Assembly (NCBI GenBank): GCA_023396625.1
Contig: JAEWVY010000280.1
Coordinates: 1 to 14,515 of the forward strand
Source of the DNA: Pseudomonadota bacterium
Lineage (GTDB): Bacteria; Pseudomonadota; Gammaproteobacteria; Burkholderiales; Burkholderiaceae_C
Length of the DNA: 14,515 nt
Direction: 5' to 3'
Shown: in pieces, positions 1 through 7,147 of the stretch
How positions within the stretch are numbered: the stretch's first letter is position 1
Layout of the letters: each line of letters opens with the position of its first letter
The notes under the pieces: model-generated
Databases searched by the model: none
Seen by the model: the letters and a program-made list of their open reading frames with translations, nothing else
Told to the model about the DNA's origin: nothing
Position numbers and translations under genes: made by a program

Positions 1-1
1 C

Positions 2-1747
2 GGCAATGGGACACCTCGCGCCGATGAGGCCCCTGCCCAACGGCTGGATCGTCTGTTGCATGCATCGGCGGCGCCATTGTTCGGCGGGCTGTCCCCGATT
101 TCACTGTCATTGGCAGCGGCCGACTGGGCATGGCACCTGGGCGTGTCGCCGGGCCGCCAGATGGAACTGGCGGCGCTGGCCGCACGGCTGTGGAACGACA
201 CCCTGCGGATGCAGGACGGTGTGGCAAATGGCGTGGGCACGGCCGACGACGATCCGCGCTTCCGGCACGAAGCCTGGGCCCAATGGCCATTCACCCAACT
301 GCGCGCCGGCTTTCGCAACGCCGAAGCGTTCTGGCGCGAGGCCGCCCGCGTACCGGGCATGAGCGCACACCACACGCGGATGACCGAGTTCTTCGCCCGC
401 CAATGGCTCGGCGCCATGGCCCCCGCGAACTGGCTGATGACCAACCCGGTGGTGCAGCGCGATGCCGTCGAATCGGGCGGCACCCATCTGGCGCATGGCC
501 TGCAGCACTGGCTGACTGACGTGGCGGGCATTCCCGATCCGGACGAGTCGAGGCAGGCACCGCGCTTCGTCGTGGGGCGGGACGTGGCCGCCACGCCCGG
601 GAAGGTGGTGTTCCGCAATCACCTGATCGAGCTGATCCGCTACGAGGCACAAACACCCAAGGTCCACCCAGAACCCGTGCTGGTGATTCCGTCGTGGATC
701 ATGAAGTACTACATCCTCGACCTCTCCCCTCACAATTCCCTGGCGCGCTACCTCGTCAGCCAGGGACACACGGTGTACATGCTGTCCTGGCGCAACCCGG
801 ACGTGCAGGACGCCAACCTGACCATGGAGGATTACCTGCACCTCGGAGTGTTCGAAGCCCTCCAGGCGGTGGGGCATCTGAGCGGGCGCAAGACGCCCGT
901 GCATGCCATGGGATATTGCCTTGGCGGCACATTGCTGGCCATCGCCGCCGCGGCCCTGGCACGCAGCGGCGGGGCCTTCGGCCATGCCGCCCTGCCACCG
1001 GTCCAGACCCTGAGCCTGCTGGCCGCGCAGACCGATTTTTCGGAACCGGGCGAACTGGGCCTGTTCATCGACGAAAGCCAGATCGGCTATCTGGACAACA
1101 TCACCCGCGGTCAGGGCTTTCTTTCCGGCAGGCAGATGGCCGGATCGTTCCAGTTCCTGCATTCGCGCGACCTGGTCTGGACGCGCCGCATGCAGGAATA
1201 TCTCATGGGCGAGCGCGAGCAGCCCAATGACCTCATGGCGTGGAACGCCGACACCACCCGCATGCCCGCCCGCATGCACCACGAATATCTCACCTCCCTG
1301 TACCTGAACAACGCCCTGGCCACGAACGCCTACCGTGTCGAGGGCCGGACCGTGTCCCTTGGTGACGTGCGGCAACCCGTGTTCATGGTCGGCACGGAAC
1401 GGGACCACGTCTCCCCCTGGCGTTCGGTCTACAAGCTGCATCAGCAGTGCGATGCCGAAATCACTTTCGTGCTGACCAGCGGTGGCCACAACGCAGGCAT
1501 CATCTCGGAGCCGGGCCATGCCGGGCGCCACTACCGAGTGGCCACGCGGCCGGCCCACGGCGCGTGGGTCGAACCGGACCGGTGGGCCGCCACGGCGACA
1601 CCGCAGGAGGGCTCGTGGTGGCCGGCCTGGCAATCCTGGCTGGCGGATCGCTCGACGGCCCCGCGGCGCGCGCGTGCCATCCCCGCCCATGCCGTGGTGG
1701 GCGACGCGCCCGGCGACTACGTCCTGCAGCGCTATGCCGAGCCGTGA
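2..1747 (+). CDS. phaC: Polyhydroxyalkanoate synthase (PhaC family), 5' end missing
   Basis: Cytoplasmic enzyme that polymerises (R)-3-hydroxyacyl-CoA into storage polyester at the granule surface. The frame is open from base 2; the residues before the first in-frame TTG (56) already look like PhaC N-terminal sequence (DRLLHASAAPLFGGLSP), so the true start lies off the window. The lipase-like box GYCLGG carries the nucleophile Cys (codon at 917). The other triad members are Asp in GTERDHVSPW (codon at 1403) and His in SGGHNAGI (codon at 1487). The 28-residue Asp-His spacing equals that of the Cupriavidus enzyme (D480/H508). The visible 581 residues are close to the usual class I length, so little is missing. 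The C-terminus has the expected GSWWPAW motif. The SGGHNAGIISEPG segment is closer to secondary PhaC paralogues than to the phaCAB-operon enzyme (from memory). No phaA or phaB is visible. The 3' end overlaps the convergent glutathione S-transferase gene by 16 bp. Confidence 0.93.
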   Translation, partial: GNGTPRADEAPAQRLDRLLHASAAPLFGGLSPISLSLAAADWAWHLGVSPGRQMELAALAARLWNDTLRMQDGVANGVGTADDDPRFRHEAWAQWPFTQLRAGFRNAEAFWREAARVPGMSAHHTRMTEFFARQWLGAMAPANWLMTNPVVQRDAVESGGTHLAHGLQHWLTDVAGIPDPDESRQAPRFVVGRDVAATPGKVVFRNHLIELIRYEAQTPKVHPEPVLVIPSWIMKYYILDLSPHNSLARYLVSQGHTVYMLSWRNPDVQDANLTMEDYLHLGVFEALQAVGHLSGRKTPVHAMGYCLGGTLLAIAAAALARSGGAFGHAALPPVQTLSLLAAQTDFSEPGELGLFIDESQIGYLDNITRGQGFLSGRQMAGSFQFLHSRDLVWTRRMQEYLMGEREQPNDLMAWNADTTRMPARMHHEYLTSLYLNNALATNAYRVEGRTVSLGDVRQPVFMVGTERDHVSPWRSVYKLHQQCDAEITFVLTSGGHNAGIISEPGHAGRHYRVATRPAHGAWVEPDRWAATATPQEGSWWPAWQSWLADRSTAPRRARAIPAHAVVGDAPGDYVLQRYAEP

Positions 1748-2364
1748 GCCACGTGCGCGCCTTCGGGCTTGAGCGCCTCATCCGGATGGCACCAACCCGG
1801 CAGGCTGCGCACGTCGGCCAGCCATCGATGGACATGGGGGTACGGGTCCTCGGACAACCCGGTCTGCGAGAGCCAGAACAGGTAAGCTGAACAGCTGATG
1901 TCCGCGATGGTCGGGCCGGATGGCAGCAGATACGCGGAATCCGCGAGAAAACCGTCCAGCACGCGCAGGTCGGCTTCGGCCCGCTGGCGCAGGTAGGCCA
2001 GCACATCGGGCGGTTGCTTCACCCACAACAGGGAAAAACGGAGATTTGGAATGCTGAAGCCAATCCGGTTCGTTTCCCAGAACAGCCACTCCAGCACGCC
2101 GGGCCATTCCGAAGCTTCGCCCGCGAAACGCTGCGTCTTGCGCGCGAGATGGATCAGGATGGCGTTCGATTGGCACAGGGCGCGGCCGTCGTCGATCAGT
2201 ACCGGCACCTCGCCGAACTTGCTGGCTGCCTGGAAGTCAGCGGGTCGTTCGTTGCGAGGTCGATCCAGATCGATCCAATGATAGTCATGCGCCAGACCGG
2301 CGAGTTGCAGATACGACCTGACCTTGAAGGAGTGGCCAGAATCCGTGCTGCCATAAAGCTCCAT
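1732..2364 (-). CDS. Glutathione S-transferase family protein
   Basis: 210-residue soluble protein with the two-domain GST layout. An N-terminal thioredoxin fold (about 1-78) shows MELYGSTDSGHSFKVR, the cis-proline motif GEVPVL (51-56) and the glutathione gamma-glutamyl contact QSNAI (65-69, Ser66). An all-helical C-terminal domain follows, with the N-capping-box-like PTIADIS (151-157). The start at 2364 is chosen because AGGGAGG lies 6 nt upstream; the frame stays open to 2574 but the extra 70 residues do not resemble a GST. The substrate cannot be read from sequence; the Ser/Asp-rich first loop lacks a clear Cys, so it is not an obvious omega or beta class member. It lies 64 bp downstream of the MerR regulator on the same strand and may be co-transcribed with it, which would place a thiol-conjugating enzyme under a metal sensor (inference). 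Its stop lies inside phaC. Confidence 0.9.
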   Translation of the reverse strand: MELYGSTDSGHSFKVRSYLQLAGLAHDYHWIDLDRPRNERPADFQAASKFGEVPVLIDDGRALCQSNAILIHLARKTQRFAGEASEWPGVLEWLFWETNRIGFSIPNLRFSLLWVKQPPDVLAYLRQRAEADLRVLDGFLADSAYLLPSGPTIADISCSAYLFWLSQTGLSEDPYPHVHRWLADVRSLPGWCHPDEALKPEGAHVAHGSA

Positions 2365-2428
2365 GCGAAACCTCCCTGTGAACGTGAATGCGAGGCCCGC
2401 GCGCCGCCGTTCCGGACGACGCGACGCC

Positions 2429-2899
2429 TCAGTGGTGCCGGGCGCGCGGCCGCCCTGAGTGGGTGCCCTGAACGTGCACTCCGCGAACCGCGGCATCCCC
2501 GTCCGAGCCGGCATCCGCCAGACCCTCGAGGATGCCGCAGTGTCGCGCATCCTTGCCGCCAGCACAATTTCCACGCAGGCGCCGAAGCTGCTGCTCCAGT
2601 TGACGCAACTCGCGCAGGCGTTCAGTCACGTGGCCGAGGTGCTTGTCCAGCAATGCATCGACCTCGTCACAGCGCTCGCTCGGGGCATCCCTGAGCCGCA
2701 GCAGGACACGGATTTCGTCCAGCGCCATCTCCATGCCGCGGCAGCGTCGAATGAATGACAGGCGCTCCACGTCCCGCATCGCATAGACGCGGTAGTTGCT
2801 CTCGGTTCGCACCGGCGCCGGCAGGAGGCCCTCCCGCTCGTAATAGCGGATGGTTTCCACCGGCGTGTGCGCGAGGAACGCAAGTTCACCAATTTTCAT
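2429..2899 (-). CDS. cadR: MerR-family Cd(II)/Pb(II)-type transcriptional regulator
   Basis: 156-residue MerR-family activator. The N-terminal winged helix-turn-helix is typical (MKIGELA, TIRYYEREGLL at about 16-26, NYRVY at 35-39), followed by a long dimerisation helix (about 78-110). Cysteines at 77, 112 and 121 (SERCDEV, RGNCAGG, ARHCGIL) match the metal-ligand cysteines known for the CadR/PbrR branch, roughly C77/C112/C119 in Pseudomonas CadR, and differ from the ZntR and CueR patterns. The tail from about 130 is variable and ends RPRARHH. The start at 2899 has only a weak Shine-Dalgarno (GGA 9 nt upstream). In known systems this regulator sits divergent from a P-type exporter gene (cadA/pbrA). 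Here the divergent gene encodes a transglutaminase-like protein and no exporter is seen. The metal specificity is inferred from the cysteines. Confidence 0.88.
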   Translation of the reverse strand: MKIGELAFLAHTPVETIRYYEREGLLPAPVRTESNYRVYAMRDVERLSFIRRCRGMEMALDEIRVLLRLRDAPSERCDEVDALLDKHLGHVTERLRELRQLEQQLRRLRGNCAGGKDARHCGILEGLADAGSDGDAAVRGVHVQGTHSGRPRARHH

Positions 2900-2946
2900 G
2901 GAGCGGATCCAGCAATGCCTATGGCGCGCCCCGGCGAACGGGGCCC

Positions 2947-2977
2947 TTGACCTTGAAGCTACTTCAAGGTTTCCAAT
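2947..2977 (+). promoter_or_regulatory. MerR-type promoter and operator driving the transglutaminase gene
   Basis: A -35 box TTGACC (2947-2952) and a -10 box TCCAAT (2972-2977) are separated by 19 bp, the overlong spacer typical of MerR-activated promoters. Across the spacer lies a perfect inverted repeat (2950-2970): ACCTTGAAG, then CTA, then CTTCAAGGT. This gives 9-bp arms and a 21-bp site, the usual size for MerR/CadR sites. The promoter reads rightwards towards the gene at 3015, with a predicted transcription start near 2984. The adjacent divergent regulator gene is the obvious candidate to bind here. Confidence 0.82.
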
Positions 2978-3014
2978 ACTTTAACCACATCACCATGCAA
3001 TGCAAGGACGCCCC

Positions 3015-3824
3015 ATGACCCAAGCCCTCCAACTCCAGGCTAAACCAGACCATGCCCTCGGCGAAACCCGGTCGCCAACCCCGGACCACGGCGACAACGC
3101 GAATGCCCTGGCCATGCTGACCCGCTCGACACGGCTTCTCGACCTCGACCACCCGGCCATTCAGCAACTGATCGCGGAACGGAATTGGCGCCATCTCGCG
3201 CTGTTCGAACGCATTGGCGCTGTCTACACCTTCGTTCGCGATGACATCGCGTTTGGCTACAACGCGTCGGACGACCTGCCCGCGTCCCGTGTTCTGGCGG
3301 ACGGCCATGGTCAATGCAACACCAAGGGCACGCTGCTGATGGCCTTGTTGCGTGCCGTGGACGTTCCCTGCCGCCTCCACGGTTTCACCATCGACAAGGC
3401 CCTGCAACGCGGTGCCATCACCGGCATGGCCTATCTGTTCGCGCCGCGCCACATTCTCCACAGCTGGGTGGAAATCTGGTTCGACGACCGATGGATCCAC
3501 CTGGAGGGATTCATTCTGGATCGCCCCTACCTCTGCGCACTGCAAACACGATTCAGCGAACAGACAGGGCCATTCTGTGGCTATGGTGCGGCCACACCGG
3601 ACCTCAAATCCCCCCCGGTCGACTGGCAAGGGCAAGACACCTACATCCAGCGTGATGGCATCGATCACGATTTCGGTGTGTTCAATTCGCCAGACGATTT
3701 TTATGCACGCCACGGGACGAATCTCACGGGTCTGAAGCGCTGGCTGTTCCTGCACTGGATTCGGGAACAGATCAATCGCCGAGTCGCCGCGATCAGGGCT
3801 GGCCGTTCATCCCGCCGTCGATAG
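3015..3824 (+). CDS. Transglutaminase-like (papain-fold) domain protein
   Basis: 269-residue protein with a transglutaminase core. The Cys nucleophile lies in GHGQCNTKGTLLMALLRA (C101), the His in HSWVEIW (H149), and the third member is E164 or D169 in HLEGFILD. The order and spacing fit the family. No signal peptide or membrane segment is seen, so it probably acts in the cytoplasm. Bacterial members can be cysteine proteases, amidases or cross-linkers; the sequence does not say which. Additional cysteines (119, 174, 188) could bind metal (speculation). The start at 3015 is chosen because AGGA lies 7 nt upstream; an in-frame ATG at 3000 lacks a ribosome site. The gene is preceded by a MerR-type operator, so metal-dependent induction is likely. 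A short GC hairpin without a T-tract (3830-3842) follows the stop, so read-through into the collagen-like gene is possible. Confidence 0.85.
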   Translation: MTQALQLQAKPDHALGETRSPTPDHGDNANALAMLTRSTRLLDLDHPAIQQLIAERNWRHLALFERIGAVYTFVRDDIAFGYNASDDLPASRVLADGHGQCNTKGTLLMALLRAVDVPCRLHGFTIDKALQRGAITGMAYLFAPRHILHSWVEIWFDDRWIHLEGFILDRPYLCALQTRFSEQTGPFCGYGAATPDLKSPPVDWQGQDTYIQRDGIDHDFGVFNSPDDFYARHGTNLTGLKRWLFLHWIREQINRRVAAIRAGRSSRRR

Positions 3825-3876
3825 TTCCAGCCCGATCCGGGCCATGGCTTGCGTGAACTCGATGCCAACATCATCG

Positions 3877-3905
3877 CTGACGGCAAGAAAACATATGCAT
3901 ACAAA
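3877..3905 (+). promoter_or_regulatory. Candidate sigma70 promoter for the collagen-like gene
   Basis: CTGACG (3877-3882) and TACAAA (3900-3905) are 17 bp apart, each matching four of six consensus positions, within a local AT-rich patch. Transcription would begin near 3912 and leave a leader of about 94 nt before the ATG at 4006. The match is moderate only. Confidence 0.35.
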
Positions 3906-3946
3906 TTCACACTTTTCGACTGGATTGAACGATCCTCACGACAAAC

Positions 3947-4002
3947 GGGGAGCAACTCCCCTAGAGTCGGGGGCCGTTTCAACAATATCGAACAATGGGG
4001 AG
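3947..4002 (+). promoter_or_regulatory. Leader with competing GGGGAG / CTCCCC pairings over the ribosome site
   Basis: GGGGAG (3947-3952), CAA, CTCCCC (3956-3961) form a perfect 6-bp hairpin in the leader of the collagen-like gene. The same GGGGAG recurs exactly 50 nt later (3997-4002), where it is the Shine-Dalgarno of that gene. CTCCCC can therefore pair with either copy, one pairing leaving the ribosome site free and the other hiding it. A third GGGG (3969-3972) can also compete. The complementarity is seen directly; a switching function is inference. Confidence 0.4.
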
Positions 4003-4005
4003 CCC

Positions 4006-5436
4006 ATGCGTCAATCCCGTCTCCTGAAGAGCTTCCTGGCCACAATCTGTGTGTCGATCGGCTCGGTCTCAATCGCCCAAAGTGGCCCCATCTACGTCGC
4101 GCAGACGAAGGTCCTGACCATTCCCACCGTCAATGTCCCCGGTCTGGGAGCGTTTCAGGCGCAACTCGTCTCCACCAGCCTGGACCCCGCGCTGCGCGTG
4201 GGGACGAGCTTTCAGCTCGTGCAATTGGCCGCCGCAGGGGAGCCGGTACCTCTGCCCGCGAGCTTCCGGTTCAGCGACGAAATCGTCATCCTTCCAGCGC
4301 TCGCCGTGCGCAACCCCGATGGCACCCTGAGTTACTTCGATGTCAGGCTCCGCAACATCGGCGGACCAAGCGCACAGGCTTTCCAGATCGTGAGCATGGA
4401 AGATACGGCCGTGGGCCACGCGTTGACCGGCGCACAAGGTCCCAAGGGAGACCCGGGCGAGACGGGACCTCAGGGTCCGACAGGCCCAGTGGGCCCCGCG
4501 GGCCCAAAGGGGGACGCAGGTCCGCAAGGAGCCATCGGCATGGCCGGGCCCGTCGGTCCACAGGGACCCGCGGGCCCGCAAGGTGCTCCCGGCCCTATGG
4601 GAGCCACCGGCGTGGCAGGCGCGGATGGAAAGGCCTTGCTGTATGGAGGTTCCGACCCTGCGGCCGGGATGGGAAATGACGGCGATTTTTACCTCAATAC
4701 CGCGACCCATGCACTTTTTGGGCCGAAATCCTCAGGCGCCTGGCCCAGCACGGGAGTCAGTCTGGTCGGCCCCCAGGGTGACACAGGACTCCAAGGCGTG
4801 GCCGGCCCCAAAGGTGACACGGGCGCTCAAGGCGTGGCGGGTCCCATCGGCCCGAAGGGCGATGCAGGGGCCCAAGGTGTGGCCGGCCCCGTCGGCCCCA
4901 AAGGTGACACGGGCGCTCAAGGCGTGGCGGGCCCCATCGGCCCGAAGGGCGATGCAGGAACTCAAGGTGTGGCCGGCCCCCAAGGTCCTCAAGGCGTGGC
5001 CGGCCCTCAAGGCGCTGCAGGCCCCTCGAAATTTCATATCAACTACTCGATAACGACCACCAACAGCAATGGCAATGGCGTTTATTTCATGGTCCCGGGG
5101 GGAACAGGCGCTGGACTTACGAGCCTCCCAGCGGGTGCTGGCAACGCTCGACTCTTGCCCACCCATTGCACGAGCGCGAGCCTGAAAGTCGCGTTCCAGG
5201 GCACACCGACAAGTGGCTACACCTTCGAGCTGTTCCGCAGGGCGGGCCCTGCACCCTTTGGAGCCATCGTCCCCACTGGACTGACGTGTACCGTTCCCGC
5301 CAGCTCGGCCAGTTGTACCGCCACAGGTGCCAACGTCGCGGTGGCAGGGGATCTGTTGTACATGCAGCTCACTGGCACCGCAGCCTTCAATACCGGCACG
5401 GCCTCGGCGTATGTCGCGCTCTCCTGCACGGAATGA
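4006..5436 (+). CDS. Secreted collagen-like (Gly-X-Y repeat) protein
   Basis: 476-residue exported protein. The Sec signal peptide (about 1-24, MRQSRLLKSFLATICVSIG, likely cut after SIA) sets the start at 4006; an upstream in-frame ATG (3844) would bury this signal. A beta-rich domain (about 25-141) follows. Collagen block 1 spans residues 142-208. A non-collagen insert (209-254) contains GNDGDFYLNTATHALFGPK, a motif I know from other bacterial and phage collagen-like proteins. Collagen block 2 spans 255-341 (GPKGDTG, GAQGVAG and variants, with many Gln and Lys at Y positions). A C-terminal domain with four cysteines (342-476) is probably the trimerisation or head domain. No LPXTG or outer-membrane anchor is visible. 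The role is unknown; cell-surface or matrix function is plausible. GGGGAG is only 3 nt from the ATG, a tight spacing. The terminal domain uses less regular, more AT-rich codons than flanking metabolic genes. Confidence 0.87.
   Translation: MRQSRLLKSFLATICVSIGSVSIAQSGPIYVAQTKVLTIPTVNVPGLGAFQAQLVSTSLDPALRVGTSFQLVQLAAAGEPVPLPASFRFSDEIVILPALAVRNPDGTLSYFDVRLRNIGGPSAQAFQIVSMEDTAVGHALTGAQGPKGDPGETGPQGPTGPVGPAGPKGDAGPQGAIGMAGPVGPQGPAGPQGAPGPMGATGVAGADGKALLYGGSDPAAGMGNDGDFYLNTATHALFGPKSSGAWPSTGVSLVGPQGDTGLQGVAGPKGDTGAQGVAGPIGPKGDAGAQGVAGPVGPKGDTGAQGVAGPIGPKGDAGTQGVAGPQGPQGVAGPQGAAGPSKFHINYSITTTNSNGNGVYFMVPGGTGAGLTSLPAGAGNARLLPTHCTSASLKVAFQGTPTSGYTFELFRRAGPAPFGAIVPTGLTCTVPASSASCTATGANVAVAGDLLYMQLTGTAAFNTGTASAYVALSCTE
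4804..4983 (+). repeat. Two tandem copies of a 90-bp (30-residue) collagen repeat
   Basis: Copy 1 (4804-4893) and copy 2 (4894-4983) each begin GGCCCCAAAGGTGACACG and differ at only a few bases, mostly near the join of each copy. They encode residues 267-326 of the collagen-like protein. The near identity at DNA level, including synonymous positions, points to recent duplication and makes copy-number change by slippage or recombination likely. Confidence 0.85.
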
Positions 5437-5562
5437 CCAGCCAAGGCCGCCGTTGTCCGGCATACGGGCAAAGGCGTCCCGGGCCCGGCGTTCCATGCTG
5501 ATCGAGGCCCGCGGCCCTGAAGGCCCTGGCACCACAGGCACCTTTTACAACGAACACCTTGT

Positions 5563-5579
5563 GCGCTGGACGCCAGCGC
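5563..5579. terminator. Hairpin between convergent genes, weak terminator candidate
   Basis: GCGCTGG, ACG, CCAGCGC form a perfect 7-bp stem in the 214-bp gap between the collagen-like gene and the convergent TrpB-like gene. Neither side has a T-tract, so intrinsic termination is uncertain. The rest of the gap (5437-5650) shows no supported gene. Confidence 0.35.
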
Positions 5580-5650
5580 CAATCATCTGCACCTGACGCT
5601 CGGAAGCCCAGTGCGCCGCCGGCCACGCCTGGAGGCTCCCGCCACCTCTT

Positions 5651-7021
5651 TCACGCCGGCTCGGGCACCGAAGGAAGGCCCGCCAGCGCCATGGCCAGCT
5701 CCTGCGCATCGTACTGCTCGTCACGGAGCTCGCCAGCGAAATACTTCTGGTAAGCCGTCATGTCGAAATGACCATGTCCGCAAAGGTTGAAGAGAATGGT
5801 TTCGCTCTTTCCCTCACGCTTGCAGCGCAAGGCCTCCTCGATCGCCCCTTTGACGGCGTGATTGGCTTCGGGCGCCGGAACGATGCCTTCGGTGCGGGCG
5901 AACTGCACGCCAGCGGCGAAGCACTCGCCCTGGGTATAGGCGGTAGCTTCCATCAACCCCAGTTCCTTGAGATGCGAGACCAGCGGCGCCATGCCGTGAT
6001 AGCGCAGGCCTCCCGCGTGGAAACCGGGGGGCGTGAAGGTGGAGCCCAGGGTATGCATCTTTGTCAATGGCGTCATGTGCCCCGTGTCACCAAAATCGTA
6101 GGCATACTTGCCACGGGTGAGCGACGGACAGGCCGATGGCTCGACAGCGACGATTCGCGGCTTGGCACCGCCCCGCAGACCATGGCCGATGAATGGAAAG
6201 GCGATGCCCGCGAAATTGGAGCCACCGCCCGTGCACCCCACCACGACGTCGGGCCAGGCGTCGGCCATCTGCATCTGCTCCATGGCTTCGAGACCGATGA
6301 TGGTCTGGTGCAACAGCACATGGTTGAGCACCGAGCCGAGCGCGTACTTGGTGTCGTCGCGCTGCACGGCCAACTCCACGGCCTCGGAAATCGCTATGCC
6401 CAGGCTGCCGGGATGGTCGGGGCGCTTGGCCAGCACGCTGCGCCCGTATTCGGTTTCGGTCGATGGCGACGGCAGACAGCGCGCCCCGTAAGTCTCCATG
6501 ACGGCGCGGCGGTATGGCTTCTGGTCGTAGGAAACGCGAACCTGGAACACCAGCACTTCGAGCCCGAAGATATTGCCGGCAAACGAAAGCGACGTGCCCC
6601 ATTGCCCGGCGCCCGTCTCGGTGGTCAGACGCTTGACGCCGGCTTCCGCGTTGTAGAAGGCTTGAGGCACCGCGGTGTTGGGCTTGTGGCTGCCCGCCGG
6701 GCTGACGCCCTCGTACTTGTAGAAGATCTTCGCTGGCGTGCCCAGCGCCTTTTCAAGCCGGTGCGCGCGGTAGAGCGGGGCCGGCCGCCAGAGACGGTAG
6801 ATGTCGCGCACCGGCTCCGGAATCTCGATCTCGCGCTCGGTGCTGACTTCCTGCAGGATCAGCGCCATCGGAAACAAGGGCGCCAGATCATCCGGGCCGA
6901 CAGGCTGCATCGTGCCCGGATGCAACACGGGCGGAAGGGCCTTGGGAAGATCTGCCTGAATGTTGTACCAGAACTTGGGCATCTGCCCTTCACCCAGCAG
7001 GTACTTGGTCTGCATGCTCAT
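5651..7021 (-). CDS. TrpB-like pyridoxal-phosphate-dependent enzyme (TrpB2 group)
   Basis: 456-residue fold-type II PLP enzyme related to the tryptophan synthase beta subunit. The Schiff-base lysine lies in PAGSHKPNTA (K113), the phosphate-binding glycine loop is GCTGGGSN (about residue 260), and the end carries CGHGHFDM. The length and long N-terminal segment (KFWYNIQADLP) match the TrpB2 group (TIGR01415 type) and not the roughly 400-residue TrpB1. Family members make tryptophan from indole and serine or a serine derivative, usually without TrpA; no trpA or other trp gene is nearby, so the substrate here is unproven. The start at 7021 is chosen from AGGAG 8 nt upstream; the frame stays open to 7093 without another ribosome site. 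The gene is transcribed separately from the flavoprotein gene to its right, whose terminator lies between them, and is convergent with the collagen-like gene. Confidence 0.9.
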   Translation of the reverse strand: MSMQTKYLLGEGQMPKFWYNIQADLPKALPPVLHPGTMQPVGPDDLAPLFPMALILQEVSTEREIEIPEPVRDIYRLWRPAPLYRAHRLEKALGTPAKIFYKYEGVSPAGSHKPNTAVPQAFYNAEAGVKRLTTETGAGQWGTSLSFAGNIFGLEVLVFQVRVSYDQKPYRRAVMETYGARCLPSPSTETEYGRSVLAKRPDHPGSLGIAISEAVELAVQRDDTKYALGSVLNHVLLHQTIIGLEAMEQMQMADAWPDVVVGCTGGGSNFAGIAFPFIGHGLRGGAKPRIVAVEPSACPSLTRGKYAYDFGDTGHMTPLTKMHTLGSTFTPPGFHAGGLRYHGMAPLVSHLKELGLMEATAYTQGECFAAGVQFARTEGIVPAPEANHAVKGAIEEALRCKREGKSETILFNLCGHGHFDMTAYQKYFAGELRDEQYDAQELAMALAGLPSVPEPA

Positions 7022-7147
7022 GAACTCGTCTCCTCGGTAGGGTTGGGACGCCGCCGCCATGCCAGTCGGCAGCCGCACGACCACAGTATGCACCGGAGAA
7101 TTCCCCGCCAGACTTCGCCAAGGGACAGGACTTTCCCGCCCCGGGAT

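Noticed and set aside
107..1690. Long minus-strand reading frame of 527 codons opposite phaC
   Set aside because: It is antisense to a confidently identified gene, has no family resemblance, and long antisense frames are expected in GC-rich coding DNA.
2365..2574. N-terminal extension of the glutathione S-transferase to an ATG at 2574
   Set aside because: The added residues are arginine-rich and unlike the family, overlap the MerR gene, and the internal ATG at 2364 has a near-perfect ribosome site.
3830..3842. GCCCG-ATC-CGGGC hairpin after the transglutaminase-like gene as a terminator
   Set aside because: The stem is only 5 bp and no T-tract follows.
3844..4005. N-terminal extension of the collagen-like protein to an ATG at 3844
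   Set aside because: It would place 54 polar residues before a clear signal peptide; the ATG at 4006 has GGGGAG upstream.
4438..5030. Collagen region as a prophage tail-fibre fragment
   Set aside because: The gene has a Sec signal peptide and no phage genes lie near it; tail fibres are not exported this way.
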